A DNA stretch of 64,000 bases from Streptomyces bacillaris (GCF_003268675.1 NZ_CP029378.1:6634001-6698000), one strand, 5' to 3'. Shown: positions 33,400 to 42,848, counted from the first letter of the stretch. Notes: generated from the letters alone by a model not told the origin. Translations and numbers: made by a program.

Positions 33400-34038
33400 A
33401 TCAGCGCCGAGCCCCGCATCAACGACCGGATTCGCGTTCCCGAGGTCCGACTTGTCGGTCCCAGTGGCGAGCAGGTCGGGATTGTTCCGCTTGCCAAGGC
33501 CCTGGAACTCGCACAGGAGTACGACCTCGACCTGGTCGAGGTGGCGGCGACAGCCCGTCCGCCCGTGTGCAAGCTCATGGACTACGGGAAGTTCAAGTAC
33601 GAGTCGGCCATGAAGGCCCGTGAGGCGCGCAAGAACCAGGCGCACACGGTCATCAAGGAGATGAAGCTCCGGCCGAAGATCGACCCGCACGACTATGACA
33701 CCAAGAAGGGTCACGTCGTCCGGTTCCTCAAGCAGGGCGACAAGGTCAAGATCACGATCATGTTCCGTGGTCGTGAGCAGTCCCGTCCCGAGCTGGGCTT
33801 CCGACTGCTCCAGCGTCTCGCTTCGGACGTGGAGGACCTGGGCTTCATCGAGTCCAACCCGAAGCAGGACGGCCGGAACATGATCATGGTTCTGGGCCCG
33901 CACAAGAAGAAGACCGAAGCCATGGCCGAGGCCCGCGAGGCCCAGGCCGCCCGCAAGGCGGGGCGTCAGGGTTCGACCGACGCCGCGTCCGAGGACGGCG
34001 CCGCCGAGGCTTCGGGCGAGACACCTTCCGAGGCGTGA
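33400..34038 (+). CDS. infC: translation initiation factor IF-3
   Basis: This 212-residue factor binds the 30S subunit and checks the start codon and initiator tRNA. The N-domain begins EPRINDRIRVPEVRLVGPSG, the linker carries KLMDYGKFKYE, and the C-domain includes KEMKLRPKIDPHDYDTK and ITIMFRGREQSRPELG. About 30 extra acidic residues at the C-terminus are typical of Streptomyces. There is no ATG or GTG at the correct place. GGAGGA (33391-33396) is followed by ATC at 33400, in frame and at the conserved N-terminus, so a rare ATC start is used, as in the self-regulated infC genes of other bacteria. rpmI and rplT follow. Confidence 0.93.
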   Translation: MSAEPRINDRIRVPEVRLVGPSGEQVGIVPLAKALELAQEYDLDLVEVAATARPPVCKLMDYGKFKYESAMKAREARKNQAHTVIKEMKLRPKIDPHDYDTKKGHVVRFLKQGDKVKITIMFRGREQSRPELGFRLLQRLASDVEDLGFIESNPKQDGRNMIMVLGPHKKKTEAMAEAREAQAARKAGRQGSTDAASEDGAAEASGETPSEA

Positions 34039-34157
34039 CCTCAGGGGTCGCCACCCAGGCGGCCCCGGGTCCCCCCGGAACCCCATAGAGACTGACGCCC
34101 CTGCAGTCCGGTGCCCCGCACCGTGAGGGGCGCCACTGACGAGGAGAGAACGGCGCG

Positions 34158-34352
34158 ATGCCGAAGAACAAGACGCACAGCGGTGCCAGCAAGCGCTTCA
34201 AGGTCACCGGCTCCGGCAAGGTGCTCCGCGAGAGGGCCGGCAAGCGCCACCTGCTCGAGCACAAGTCGTCCAAGAAGACCCGCTCGCTGACCGGCACGGT
34301 CGTCGTGGCTCCGGCCGACGCCAAGAAGATCAAGAAGCTTCTCGGCAAGTGA
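34158..34352 (+). CDS. rpmI: 50S ribosomal protein bL35
   Basis: This 64-residue, very basic ribosomal protein begins PKNKTHSGASKRFKVTGSG and ends DAKKIKKLLGK, full-length for the family. GAGGAGAGAA precedes the ATG. It is the middle gene of infC-rpmI-rplT; the 119-bp gap after infC and 107-bp gap before rplT contain no terminator that I can see. Confidence 0.98.
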   Translation: MPKNKTHSGASKRFKVTGSGKVLRERAGKRHLLEHKSSKKTRSLTGTVVVAPADAKKIKKLLGK

Positions 34353-34459
34353 GGTCCGGCCCCCGGCCCGTCCCGGGGGCACGACCTCGATCACACCGGG
34401 ACCAATTCGTTTCCGGGCCGTGTGAAGACACCCACGGCCCCGCTACAAGGAGTTAACAA

Positions 34460-34843
34460 GTGGCACGCGTCAAGCGGGCAGTCAACGCCCACAAGAAGCG
34501 CCGGGCGATCCTCGAGCAGGCCAGCGGCTACCGCGGTCAGCGTTCGCGCCTGTACCGCAAGGCCAAGGAGCAGGTCACCCACTCCCTGGTCTACAACTAC
34601 AACGACCGCAAGAAGCGCAAGGGCGACTTCCGTCAGCTGTGGATCCAGCGCATCAACGCCGCTGCCCGCCAGAACGGCATGACGTACAACCGCCTCATCC
34701 AGGGTCTGAAGGCCGCCAACATCGAGGTGGACCGCAAGATCCTGGCCGAGCTCGCGGTCAACGACGCCAACGCGTTCGCCGCCCTCGTCGAGGTCGCCCA
34801 GAAGGCCCTCCCGAGCGACGTCAACGCCCCGAAGGCCGCCTGA
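34460..34843 (+). CDS. rplT: 50S ribosomal protein bL20
   Basis: This 127-residue 23S-rRNA-binding protein is needed for early 50S assembly. The N-terminal basic helix ARVKRAVNAHKKRRAILEQA and the globular part GDFRQLWIQRINAAARQNGM are canonical. The GTG start follows AAGGAG. In other phyla L20 represses its own operon by binding the leader; the structured infC leader here could have a similar role, but that is inference. A perfect 16-bp hairpin at 34874-34910 ends the operon. Confidence 0.98.
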   Translation: MARVKRAVNAHKKRRAILEQASGYRGQRSRLYRKAKEQVTHSLVYNYNDRKKRKGDFRQLWIQRINAAARQNGMTYNRLIQGLKAANIEVDRKILAELAVNDANAFAALVEVAQKALPSDVNAPKAA

Positions 34844-34873
34844 TCCAGGCACCGCTTTCCAGGTAGTACGTGA

Positions 34874-34910
34874 ACCGGACCCGCAGGCGCCCGCCGCCTG
34901 CGGGTCCGGT
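34874..34910 (+). terminator. terminator of infC-rpmI-rplT
   Basis: ACCGGACCCGCAGGCG (34874-34889) pairs perfectly over 16 bp with 34895-34910 around a 5-nt loop. The rest of the gap to 35041 holds four copies of GCCGTACGCC-like sequence (about 34935-35000) and no gene. Confidence 0.85.
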
Positions 34911-35041
34911 GCGTTGCCGCCACCGCGCCCCACGGCCGTACGCCCGCCGTACGCCCTTTCCCGCGCAGACCCCACCGCCGTACGCCGCCGTACGCCGATC
35001 CCACCGCCGCACACGCAGAGCAGAGAGGCCCGCCGCCGACC

Positions 35042-35887
35042 ATGGGCACCCCCGAACTGATCTCCCCGCGCTCCCCGCGCGTCGCCGCCGCCCGCCGGCT
35101 GGCCCGCCGCAACTTCCGCGGCAAGGAGCGCAGGTTCATCGCCGAGGGGCCCCAGGCCGTCCGCGAGGCCGCTGCCCACCGGGGCGGTGACGGACAGCCC
35201 ACCCTCATCGAACTGTTCGCCACCCCCGAGGCCGCCGAGCGGTACGCCGACATCGTCGCCGCCGCCCACACGGCCGGTGCCCGGGTCCACCTGGCCGGTG
35301 ACGACGTCCTCGCGGACGTCTCGCAGACCGTCACCCCGCAGGGCCTCATCGGCGTCTGCCGCTTCCTGGACTCCCCGTTCCAGGAGATCCTGGACGCCCG
35401 ACCCACCCTGGTGGCCGTTCTGGCCAACGTCCGCGACCCCGGGAACGCCGGTACGGTACTGCGCTGCGCCGACGCGGCGGGCGCCGACGCGGTGGTGCTC
35501 ACCGACGCCTCGGTGGACCTCTACAACCCCAAGTCCGTACGGGCGTCGGTCGGTTCGCTCTTCCATCTGCCCGTCGCCGTCGGCGTCCCCGTCGAGCAGG
35601 CCGTGCAGGGGCTCCGGGACGCGGGGGTGCGCATCCTCGCCGCCGACGGGGCCGGGGACGACGACCTGGACGACGAGCTGGACGCGGGCACCATGGGGAC
35701 CCCCACCGCCTGGGTCTTCGGCAACGAGGCCTGGGGGCTGCCCGAGGAGACCCGGGCGCTCGCCGACGCCGTCGTCCGCGTCCCCATCCACGGCAAGGCG
35801 GAGAGCCTCAACCTGGCCACCGCCGCCGCCGTCTGCCTCTACGCCTCCGCCCGCGCCCAGCGCCCGCGCCGCACACCGGAGGAGTAG
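35042..35887 (+). CDS. TrmH/SpoU-family RNA 2'-O-methyltransferase
   Basis: This 281-residue SPOUT enzyme methylates a ribose 2'-hydroxyl of rRNA or tRNA with SAM. The N-terminal substrate-binding domain includes RNFRGKERRFIAEGPQAVREA. The knotted catalytic domain has motif 1 NVRDPGNAGTVLRCADAAGAD, motif 2 WVFGNEAWGLPEE and motif 3 RVPIHGKAESLNLATAAAVCLY. It lies between rplT and pheST, the usual actinobacterial position for the 23S rRNA methyltransferase, so rRNA is the likely target. Confidence 0.92.
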   Translation: MGTPELISPRSPRVAAARRLARRNFRGKERRFIAEGPQAVREAAAHRGGDGQPTLIELFATPEAAERYADIVAAAHTAGARVHLAGDDVLADVSQTVTPQGLIGVCRFLDSPFQEILDARPTLVAVLANVRDPGNAGTVLRCADAAGADAVVLTDASVDLYNPKSVRASVGSLFHLPVAVGVPVEQAVQGLRDAGVRILAADGAGDDDLDDELDAGTMGTPTAWVFGNEAWGLPEETRALADAVVRVPIHGKAESLNLATAAAVCLYASARAQRPRRTPEE

Positions 35888-36147
35888 CCTCGGCTTTCCG
35901 GCGCGTACGGGCCCTGCCCCGGACGCGTGACCCCGCGCTCCCCGACGCGTACGGCCCCGCACCGGGTGCGTCACCGGGAGCCTGTCCGACGATCCGTCAC
36001 CGAACGGTCCCGGCCATTCGCGTACGTCGTCCACCGGCGCACTCCCTCCGCGCGCCCCCGCAGAGTGTCGCCGGTTCCCCGACGGCTAGTAGGGTGACGA
36101 ACTCGGGGGCCCACTGCACCGGTTCGAGAGGTGGGGATACGGGAATT

Positions 36148-37263
36148 ATGGCTGTCGGCATGAGCTCGCCGGGACCGGCGCACACCGCCGCCGCGCGCGT
36201 GGACGGCCCCGGCATCGACCCCGACGACCTGCCCGACGGGCTCGTCGTCGCCGACGAGAACGGTCGCGTCGTCTGCTTCAACGCCGCCGCCGCCCGCATC
36301 ACCGCCACCCCCCGCTCCCAGGCCCTCGGCCGCCCCCTGGAAGTGGCCCTCCCGCTGGAGGACCTCAAGGGCAAGCGCTGGTGGGCGCTGACCGACCCGT
36401 ACGGCGGCCTCGCCACCCGGGGCGGCCAGCCCGAGCGGAACCTGCTGCTGCCCGGCGGCCGTGAGGTGCTGGTCTCCGCCCGTTACGTACGCGAGCACCC
36501 CACCGGGCCCGTACGCCGGGTGGTCGTCTCGCTGCGCGGCACCGAGGCCCGTCGGCGTACCGAACGCAGCCACGCCGAGCTGATCGCCACCGTCGCCCAC
36601 GAGCTGCGCTCCCCGCTCACCTCGGTGAAAGGGTTCACCGCCACCCTGCTCGCCAAGTGGGAGCGGTTCACCGACGACCAGAAGCGGCTGATGCTGGAGA
36701 CCGTCGACGCGGACGCCGGACGGGTCACCCGACTCATCGCCGAGCTGCTCGACATCTCCCGTATCGACTCCGGGCGGCTGGAGCTGCGCCGCCAGCCCGT
36801 CGACATCGCCGCCGCCGTCGCCCGCCACATCCAGGCGCTCATGGCGGGCGGCCAGGCCCCCGACCGCTTCCGGGTCCGCGCCCGGGGGCCGCTGCCCGAC
36901 CTCTGGGCCGACCCCGACAAGATCGACCAGGTCCTCGGGAACCTCCTGGAAAATGCGGTGCGCCACGGCGAGGGAACCGTCACCATCGATATCGCCCCCG
37001 CACCCGCGCCGGGCGGCTGCGACGAGATGGGAACGGCGGTCACCGTGAGCGACGAAGGCCCCGGCATCCCCGAGGAGTCGATGGGCCGTGTCTTCACCCG
37101 CTTCTGGCGGGGGAGCAAGCGCGGCGGCACCGGCCTCGGCCTCTACATCGTCAAGGGCATCGTCGAGGCGCACGGCGGCACGATCACCGTCGACCGGGGG
37201 CCCGGCGGCGGGGCCGAGTTCCGATTTATTCTGCCCGTGAGCGCGCCCGCCTATCTGAACTAG
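36148..37263 (+). CDS. PAS-domain sensor histidine kinase (orphan)
   Basis: This 371-residue kinase lacks transmembrane segments and so is probably cytosolic. A PAS domain (DDLPDGLVVADENGRVVCFNAAAARITATPRS) occupies about residues 20-125. It is followed by HisKA with the phospho-acceptor in TVAHELRSPLTSVKGF, N-box QVLGNLLENAVRHG, G1 DEGPGIP and G2 GGTGLGLYIVKGIVEAHGG. No response regulator is adjacent, so its partner is elsewhere. The ATG at 36148 was chosen over the frame start at 36094; another ATG at 36160 is possible. A TAGGGT -10-like element lies about 55 bp upstream. Confidence 0.9.
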   Translation: MAVGMSSPGPAHTAAARVDGPGIDPDDLPDGLVVADENGRVVCFNAAAARITATPRSQALGRPLEVALPLEDLKGKRWWALTDPYGGLATRGGQPERNLLLPGGREVLVSARYVREHPTGPVRRVVVSLRGTEARRRTERSHAELIATVAHELRSPLTSVKGFTATLLAKWERFTDDQKRLMLETVDADAGRVTRLIAELLDISRIDSGRLELRRQPVDIAAAVARHIQALMAGGQAPDRFRVRARGPLPDLWADPDKIDQVLGNLLENAVRHGEGTVTIDIAPAPAPGGCDEMGTAVTVSDEGPGIPEESMGRVFTRFWRGSKRGGTGLGLYIVKGIVEAHGGTITVDRGPGGGAEFRFILPVSAPAYLN

Positions 37264-37431
37264 AGGGGTTTGCGAAGCAATCAGGCAGGGTGGCGGTGGG
37301 CGACGGGAGGGCGTGAGCAGCCCACGGGCTCCCCGACCGTCCTGCGGCCCTTAGACTCGACCTTTGGCACCTTTGCGTCCAGCGGTCTCCAGCCGGGTCG
37401 CGCCACCAGCCAATCGGAAGCACGGGAAGAG

Positions 37432-38571
37432 ATGTCGGCACCGAACAAGTCGTACGACCCAGTCGAGGTCGAGGCACTGAAACCGGAAGAGATCGAGCGC
37501 ATGCGGGACGAGGCGTTCGCCGCCTTCGCCGCCGCCGGTGACCTCGACGCGCTCGCCCAGGCGAAGACCGCGCACACCGGAGGTACCTCGCCCCTGTCGC
37601 TCGCCAACCGCGAGATCGGCGCCCTGCCCCCGCAGGCCAAGGCCGAGGCGGGCAAGCGCGTGGGCCAGGCCCGCGGCGCCGTCTCCAAGGCGCTGGCCGC
37701 CCGCCAGGCCGAGCTGGAGGCCGAGCGCGACGCCCGGGTGCTCGTCGAGGAGGCCGTGGACGTCACACTGCCCTACGACCGCACCCCGGCCGGCGCCCGC
37801 CACCCCCTGACGACGATCATGGAGCGCGTCGCGGACGTCTTCGTCGCCATGGGCTACGAGATCGCCGAGGGCCCCGAGGTCGAGGCGGAGTGGTTCAACT
37901 TCGACGCCCTGAACTTCGTGCCCGACCACCCGGCCCGCCAGATGCAGGACACCTTCTTCGTCCGGGGCACCACGGCCGACGGCAAGGCGACCGAGGGCGA
38001 CGAGTCCGGTGTCGTGCTCCGTACGCACACCTCGCCCGTCCAGGCCCGCTCGCTCCTGGAGCGCAAGCCGCCCGTCTACGTGGTCTGCCCCGGCCGGGTC
38101 TACCGCACCGACGAGCTGGACGCCACGCACACCCCGGTCTTCCACCAGATCGAGCTGCTCGCCGTCGACGAGGGCCTCACCATGGCCGACCTCAAGGGCA
38201 CCCTCGACCACATGGTCCAGGCGCTCTTCGGGCCGGACATGAAGACCCGTCTGCGGCCGAACTTCTTCCCGTTCACCGAGCCGTCCGCCGAGATGGACAT
38301 GGTCTGCTACGTCTGCCGCGGCGAGTCCGTCGGCAACCCCGACCGCCCCTGCCGCACCTGCGGCAGCGAGGGCTGGATCGAGCTGGGCGGCTGCGGCATG
38401 GTCAACCCCAAGGTGCTCACCGCCTGCGGTGTGGACCCCAAGAAGTACAGCGGATTCGCCTTCGGGTTCGGCATCGAACGGATGCTGATGTTCCGCCACA
38501 ACGTCGAAGACATGCGAGACATGGTCGAGGGTGACGTCCGGTTCACCCGGCCGTTCGGGATGGAGATCTGA
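37432..38571 (+). CDS. pheS: phenylalanyl-tRNA synthetase alpha subunit
   Basis: This 379-residue class II catalytic subunit charges tRNA-Phe in an alpha2beta2 enzyme. The N-terminal coiled coil (residues about 10-105) is followed by motif 1 HPLTTIMERVADVFVAMGYE, motif 2 VYRTDELDATHTPVFHQIE and motif 3 GFAFGFGIERMLMFR. A zinc-ribbon-like insertion with CYVC and CRTC is seen near residues 288-306, as in other actinobacterial enzymes. AGAG-type ribosome sequence precedes the ATG at 37432; the longer frame from 37270 runs into the promoter. The stop overlaps the pheT start by one base. Confidence 0.97.
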   Translation: MSAPNKSYDPVEVEALKPEEIERMRDEAFAAFAAAGDLDALAQAKTAHTGGTSPLSLANREIGALPPQAKAEAGKRVGQARGAVSKALAARQAELEAERDARVLVEEAVDVTLPYDRTPAGARHPLTTIMERVADVFVAMGYEIAEGPEVEAEWFNFDALNFVPDHPARQMQDTFFVRGTTADGKATEGDESGVVLRTHTSPVQARSLLERKPPVYVVCPGRVYRTDELDATHTPVFHQIELLAVDEGLTMADLKGTLDHMVQALFGPDMKTRLRPNFFPFTEPSAEMDMVCYVCRGESVGNPDRPCRTCGSEGWIELGGCGMVNPKVLTACGVDPKKYSGFAFGFGIERMLMFRHNVEDMRDMVEGDVRFTRPFGMEI

Positions 38572-41084
38572 TGCGCGTCCCGCTTTCCTGGCTGCGGGAG
38601 TACGTCGACCTGCCGGAGACGGAGACCGGCCGTGACGTACAGGCCAAGCTCGTCTCCGTCGGGCTCGAGGTCGAGACCGTCGAGCAGATCGGCGCGGGCC
38701 TCAAGGGCCCCCTGGTCGTCGGACAGGTCCTGACCATCGAGGAGCTGGAGGGGTTCAAGAAGCCCATCCGCTTCTGCACCGTCGACGTCGGCACAGCCAA
38801 CGGCACCGGCGAGCCGCAGGAGATCGTCTGCGGCGCCCGTAACTTCTCGGTCGGCGACAAGGTCGTCGTGGTCCTCCCGGGCGCGGTCCTGCCCGGCGAC
38901 TTCGCGATCGCCGCCCGCAAGACGTACGGCAAGACCTCCCACGGCATGATCTGCTCCACCGACGAGCTGGGCATGGGCGACGACGGCACGCACGGCATCA
39001 TCGTGCTGCCGCCGGAGCACGAGGTCGGCACCGACGCCATCGAGCTGCTCCAGCTCGTCGACGAGGTCCTCGACATCGCCGTCACCCCGGACCGGGGCTA
39101 CTGCCTGTCGATGCGCGGGGTCGCCCGCGAGACCGCCACCGCGTACGGGCTGCCGCTGCGCGACCCGGCGCTGCTGGACGTGCCCGCGCCCAATGCGTAC
39201 GGCTACCCGGTCCAGATCTCCGATCCGATCGGCTGCGACCGCTTCACCGCCCGCACCGTCACCGGTCTCCAGCCCGAGGCCCGCTCCCCGATCTGGATGC
39301 AGCGCCGCCTGCAGAAGGCCGGGATGCGCCCGATCTCGCTGGCCGTCGACATCACCAACTACGTGATGCTGGAGTTGGGCCAGCCGCTGCACGCCTACGA
39401 CCGCAACCGGGTCGACGGGCCGATCGGCGTCCGCCGCGCCACCCAGGGCGAGAAGCTCACCACGCTGGACGGCACCGTCCGCGTGCTGGACGCCGAGGAC
39501 CTGGTCATCACCGACAACCGCGGGCCGATCGGCCTCGCGGGCGTCATGGGCGGCGCCAACACCGAGATCGCGGACGCGGACGGCGAGCACGCCCTCACCA
39601 CCGAGGTCGTGATCGAGGCCGCGCACTTCGACGCGATCTCGATCGCCCGTACCGCGCGCCGCCACAAGCTGTCCTCCGAGGCGTCCAAGCGCTTCGAGCG
39701 GGGCGTCGACCCGCAGGCCGCCGCCGCTGCCGCGCAGCGCACGGTGGACCTGCTGGTCCTCCTCGCGGGCGGCACCGCCGAGGCCGGGGTCACCGAGATC
39801 ACCGCCCCCTCCGCCCCGCGCACCATCGCGATGCCCGCCGACCACCCGGACAGGGTCGCGGGCGTGGCGTACGGCCGCGAGACCGTCGTCCGCCGCCTCC
39901 AGGAGGTCGGCTGCGACGTCTACGGGCAGGACGAGCTGATCGTCACCGTCCCGTCCTGGCGGCCCGACCTGAACGAGCCGAACGACCTGGCCGAAGAGGT
40001 CATCCGCCTGGAGGGCTACGAGAACCTGCCCTCCACCCTCCCCACGCCCCCCTCCGGCCGTGGCCTCACCGACCGCCAGCGGCTCCACCGCCGCATCGGC
40101 CGGGTGCTGGCCGGAGCCGGTTACGTCGAGGCGCTGAGCTACCCGTTCATCGGGGACGCCGTCCTGGACCAGCTCGGTCTGGAGAAGGACGACGCCCGCC
40201 GCCGTACGGTCACGCTCGTCAACCCGCTCTCCGACGAGGAGCCCTCGCTGCGCACCACGCTGCTGCCGGGCCTCCTCGGCGCACTGCGGCGCAACGACGG
40301 CCGCGGCAGCCACGACCTGGCGCTCTTCGAGACGGGCCTGGTCTTCCGGCCCACCGGCGAGGAGACGCCCGCCGTCCGGCTGCCCGTCGACCGCCGCCCC
40401 ACCGACGAGGAGATCGCCGGACTGAACGCGGCCCTGCCGCGCCAGCCGCGCCGCGCCGCCGTCGTCCTCGCGGGCGCCCGCGAGCAGGCCGGCTGGTGGG
40501 GCAAGGGCACCCCGGCCACCTGGGCGGACGCCGTCGAGGCGGCCCGCTCGATCGCGGCCGAGGCAGGCGTGGAGGTCACCGTCCGCGCCGACCAGCACGC
40601 CCCGTGGCACCCGGGCCGCTGCGCCGCGCTGTACGTCACCGTGAACGGCGAGGAGACCCTCTTCGGACACGCGGGCGAACTCCACCCGCGCGTGATCAAG
40701 GCGCTCCACCTGCCGGAGCGGACCTGCGCCGCCGAGGTCGAGCTGGACGTCCTGGAGCAGGCCGTGGACGGAGCGCTCCAGGCGCCCCGGATCTCCACCT
40801 TCCCGGTGGCGACCCAGGACGTGGCGCTCGTCGTCGCCGGGGACGTCCCGGCCGCCGACGTGGAGCGGGCGCTGCGCGAGGGCGCGGGTGAACTCCTCGA
40901 ATCGCTGCGGCTGTTCGACGTCTTCACCGGCGAGCAGATCGGTGAGGGCAACAAGTCCCTGGCGTACGCGCTGCGCTTCCGCGCCGCCGACCGCACGCTG
41001 ACCGTCGAGGAGGCCTCGGCCGCCCGCGACAGCGCGGTGGCGCTGGCCGCCGAGCGCACGGGCGCGGTGCTGCGCGGGGCGTAG
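38571..41084 (+). CDS. pheT: phenylalanyl-tRNA synthetase beta subunit
   Basis: This 837-residue beta subunit has the tRNA-binding EMAP-like domain at 40-150 (VGQVLTIEEL, EIVCGARNF) and the B3/B4 editing domain (KAGMRPISLAVDITNYVMLELGQPLHAYD). The B5 domain has SWRPDLNEPNDLAEEVIRLEGY, followed by the catalytic-like core. The C-terminal anticodon-binding domain starts ISTFPVATQDVALVV. Length is normal. Its ATG is fused to the pheS stop (TGATG), so translation is coupled. A very strong hairpin at 41100-41138 follows. Confidence 0.98.
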   Translation: MRVPLSWLREYVDLPETETGRDVQAKLVSVGLEVETVEQIGAGLKGPLVVGQVLTIEELEGFKKPIRFCTVDVGTANGTGEPQEIVCGARNFSVGDKVVVVLPGAVLPGDFAIAARKTYGKTSHGMICSTDELGMGDDGTHGIIVLPPEHEVGTDAIELLQLVDEVLDIAVTPDRGYCLSMRGVARETATAYGLPLRDPALLDVPAPNAYGYPVQISDPIGCDRFTARTVTGLQPEARSPIWMQRRLQKAGMRPISLAVDITNYVMLELGQPLHAYDRNRVDGPIGVRRATQGEKLTTLDGTVRVLDAEDLVITDNRGPIGLAGVMGGANTEIADADGEHALTTEVVIEAAHFDAISIARTARRHKLSSEASKRFERGVDPQAAAAAAQRTVDLLVLLAGGTAEAGVTEITAPSAPRTIAMPADHPDRVAGVAYGRETVVRRLQEVGCDVYGQDELIVTVPSWRPDLNEPNDLAEEVIRLEGYENLPSTLPTPPSGRGLTDRQRLHRRIGRVLAGAGYVEALSYPFIGDAVLDQLGLEKDDARRRTVTLVNPLSDEEPSLRTTLLPGLLGALRRNDGRGSHDLALFETGLVFRPTGEETPAVRLPVDRRPTDEEIAGLNAALPRQPRRAAVVLAGAREQAGWWGKGTPATWADAVEAARSIAAEAGVEVTVRADQHAPWHPGRCAALYVTVNGEETLFGHAGELHPRVIKALHLPERTCAAEVELDVLEQAVDGALQAPRISTFPVATQDVALVVAGDVPAADVERALREGAGELLESLRLFDVFTGEQIGEGNKSLAYALRFRAADRTLTVEEASAARDSAVALAAERTGAVLRGA

Positions 41085-41099
41085 CACCCCCTGGGCGTT

Positions 41100-41138
41100 G
41101 AGAAGGGGCGTATCCGGCCACCGGATACGCCCCTTCTC
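41100..41138 (+). terminator. terminator of pheST
   Basis: An 18-bp perfect stem begins GAGAAGGGGCGTATCCGG (41100-41117) and closes at 41121-41138 with a CCA loop, followed by a C/T-rich tract. This is the longest perfect stem in the window. Confidence 0.9.
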
Positions 41139-41438
41139 CTTCTCCCGCCGGGCGGCGGAGGGACCGCACGCGGACCGGACACGGAACCGGGAGGAAGCGC
41201 GGTTCCGGTCCCGACCCGCTGCCACCCTCCTTCGTCGTTGGGCAGTGGGTCGTGCGATCCGGCGCCGTCCGCACGGCCACGGAGTGTCGGGCAGGCCGGC
41301 GGTGCGGACGGCGCGGGTGCGGGTCGTAGGCCTTACGAGGGGGTGCCGACGACCCGGCCGCCTCTTGCGAGGGAGCCCATTCAACCGACCCCGGTCCCCG
41401 CGCGGCAGAGCGCACAGCAGGAGGGTTCGGGCATTCCG

Positions 41439-41455
41439 TTCACACCCCGTGTGAA
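41439..41455. promoter_or_regulatory. palindromic operator candidate before XRE/TPR regulator
   Basis: TTCACAC-CCC-GTGTGAA is a perfect 7-bp inverted repeat. It lies 12-28 bp upstream of a TAGGCT -10-like hexamer (41467-41472), so it covers the -35 region of the regulator gene, suggesting autoregulation. The rest of the gap from 41139 to 41438 shows no gene. Confidence 0.6.
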
Positions 41456-41498
41456 TCGTGCTCCACTAGGCTCATTGCGACACGCATCTGGGGGGACG

Positions 41499-42848
41499 AT
41501 GGAGCCGAATGTCCTGCTCGAATCCCTGATCGACGAGGCCGGGATGTCCCGGGCGGGGCTCGCCGGTCACATCAACCGGGCGGGCAGGGCCAGGGGCCTG
41601 AGCCTGCGGTACGAACATACGGCGGTCTCCCGCTGGCTCAAGGGCCAGCGGCCGCGCGGCCAGGTGCCCGACCTGATCTGCGAGGTGCTGGCCGCCCGGC
41701 TGACCCGCCCGGTCACCCTCGACGACATCGGCATGGGAACCTCCGGCGGCTACGGCACGGAGACGGCCGCCCACCCCGCCTCCCTCTCCGGCTTCGTCGA
41801 CCGGGCCACCGCGCTCTGGCGCTCCGACGAACAGCAGCGCCCCGACCTGGCCGCCATGCCCGCCGTCACCGGCACCCCGGCGGTGATGCCGGTCTGGGAG
41901 TGGGAGAACCCGCCGGAGGACACCGACGTCTCCCGCCCGGGCCTTGGCCGGGTCAGCATGGCCGACATAGAGACGCTCCGCTCCGCCCGCGACCACTACG
42001 AGCAGCTGTACCGCAAGGCGGGCGGCATCGCGACCAGACCCCGGATCGTCCGCTTCCTCAACGCCGAGGCAGCGCCCCTGCTCCGCGGCGGCCACAGCGA
42101 CGCCCTCGGCCGCCGGCTGCACCGGGCGACGGCGGCCCTGGTGGCGGTGGCCGGCATCTGCGCGTACGACTCCGACGCCCACGGCCTCGCCCAGCGCTAC
42201 TTCCACCAGGCGCTGCGGCTCGCCAAGTCCAGCGGCGACCGGGCGCTCGGCGGCTATGTGATCGCCCTGCTGACCACCCAGTCCCTCTTCCTCGGGGAAC
42301 ACCGCCGTTCCATCGCCTTCGCGGAGGCCGCGCTGCGGGCCGCCGGGGACCACATCACCCCGGCGCTCGCCGCCGACCTCCACGCCATGCAGGCCAAGGC
42401 GTACGCACAGCTCGGTGACGCGGCGGGCGCCCGCGCCTGCATCGCGCGGGCCGAGGCGCAGGCGGGCCGGATCCACACCGGGCGGGAGCCGGACGAGACC
42501 GGGTACGTCCAGCCGGGCCTGGTCGACGTCCAGGTGGCGGAGGCGCTGCTCAGCCTGGGGGATCTCGACGCGGCACGGGAGCACGCGGCCTCCGCCGTGC
42601 GCGCCCCGGCGCACGACCGGGGGCGCGTCCACCGGCTCGCGATGCTCAGCCATATCGAGCTGCTCCAGGGCGAACCGGACCGAGCAGCCGGTACGGCGGC
42701 CGAAATGGCCGAGCGGGCCCGGGGGATGGAGTCCCAGAGGCTGCGCGACCGGCTGCGCCAGGTGGGGCGGGAGCTGGCGGAGAGCGGCTGCGCCGACGCC
42801 GTACAGACGGCCGATCTCATCGGCGGGGCGCTCCGCGTGCCTCTGTGA
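41499..42848 (+). CDS. XRE-type regulator with TPR-like C-terminus
   Basis: This 449-residue protein has an N-terminal helix-turn-helix-like region (LIDEAGMSRAGLAGHINRAG, then YEHTAVSRWLKGQRPRG; about residues 8-60). A long helical C-terminal region follows, with TPR-like repeats (AQRYFHQALRLAKSSGDRALGGY, SIAFAEAALRAAG, DLDAAREHAASAVRAP). Proteins of this type are frequent developmental and antibiotic regulators in Streptomyces. The family function here is inferred. GGGGGA precedes the ATG at 41499. A palindrome overlaps its probable promoter. Confidence 0.82.
   Translation: MEPNVLLESLIDEAGMSRAGLAGHINRAGRARGLSLRYEHTAVSRWLKGQRPRGQVPDLICEVLAARLTRPVTLDDIGMGTSGGYGTETAAHPASLSGFVDRATALWRSDEQQRPDLAAMPAVTGTPAVMPVWEWENPPEDTDVSRPGLGRVSMADIETLRSARDHYEQLYRKAGGIATRPRIVRFLNAEAAPLLRGGHSDALGRRLHRATAALVAVAGICAYDSDAHGLAQRYFHQALRLAKSSGDRALGGYVIALLTTQSLFLGEHRRSIAFAEAALRAAGDHITPALAADLHAMQAKAYAQLGDAAGARACIARAEAQAGRIHTGREPDETGYVQPGLVDVQVAEALLSLGDLDAAREHAASAVRAPAHDRGRVHRLAMLSHIELLQGEPDRAAGTAAEMAERARGMESQRLRDRLRQVGRELAESGCADAVQTADLIGGALRVPL

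Noticed and set aside
37264..37431. Possible phenylalanine leader-peptide attenuator before pheS (two rare TTT codons near 37371-37387)
   Set aside because: The frame is continuous with pheS without a stop, there is no terminator hairpin before the start, and a TAGACT -10-like hexamer lies at about 37352, so this stretch is more likely promoter and short leader.
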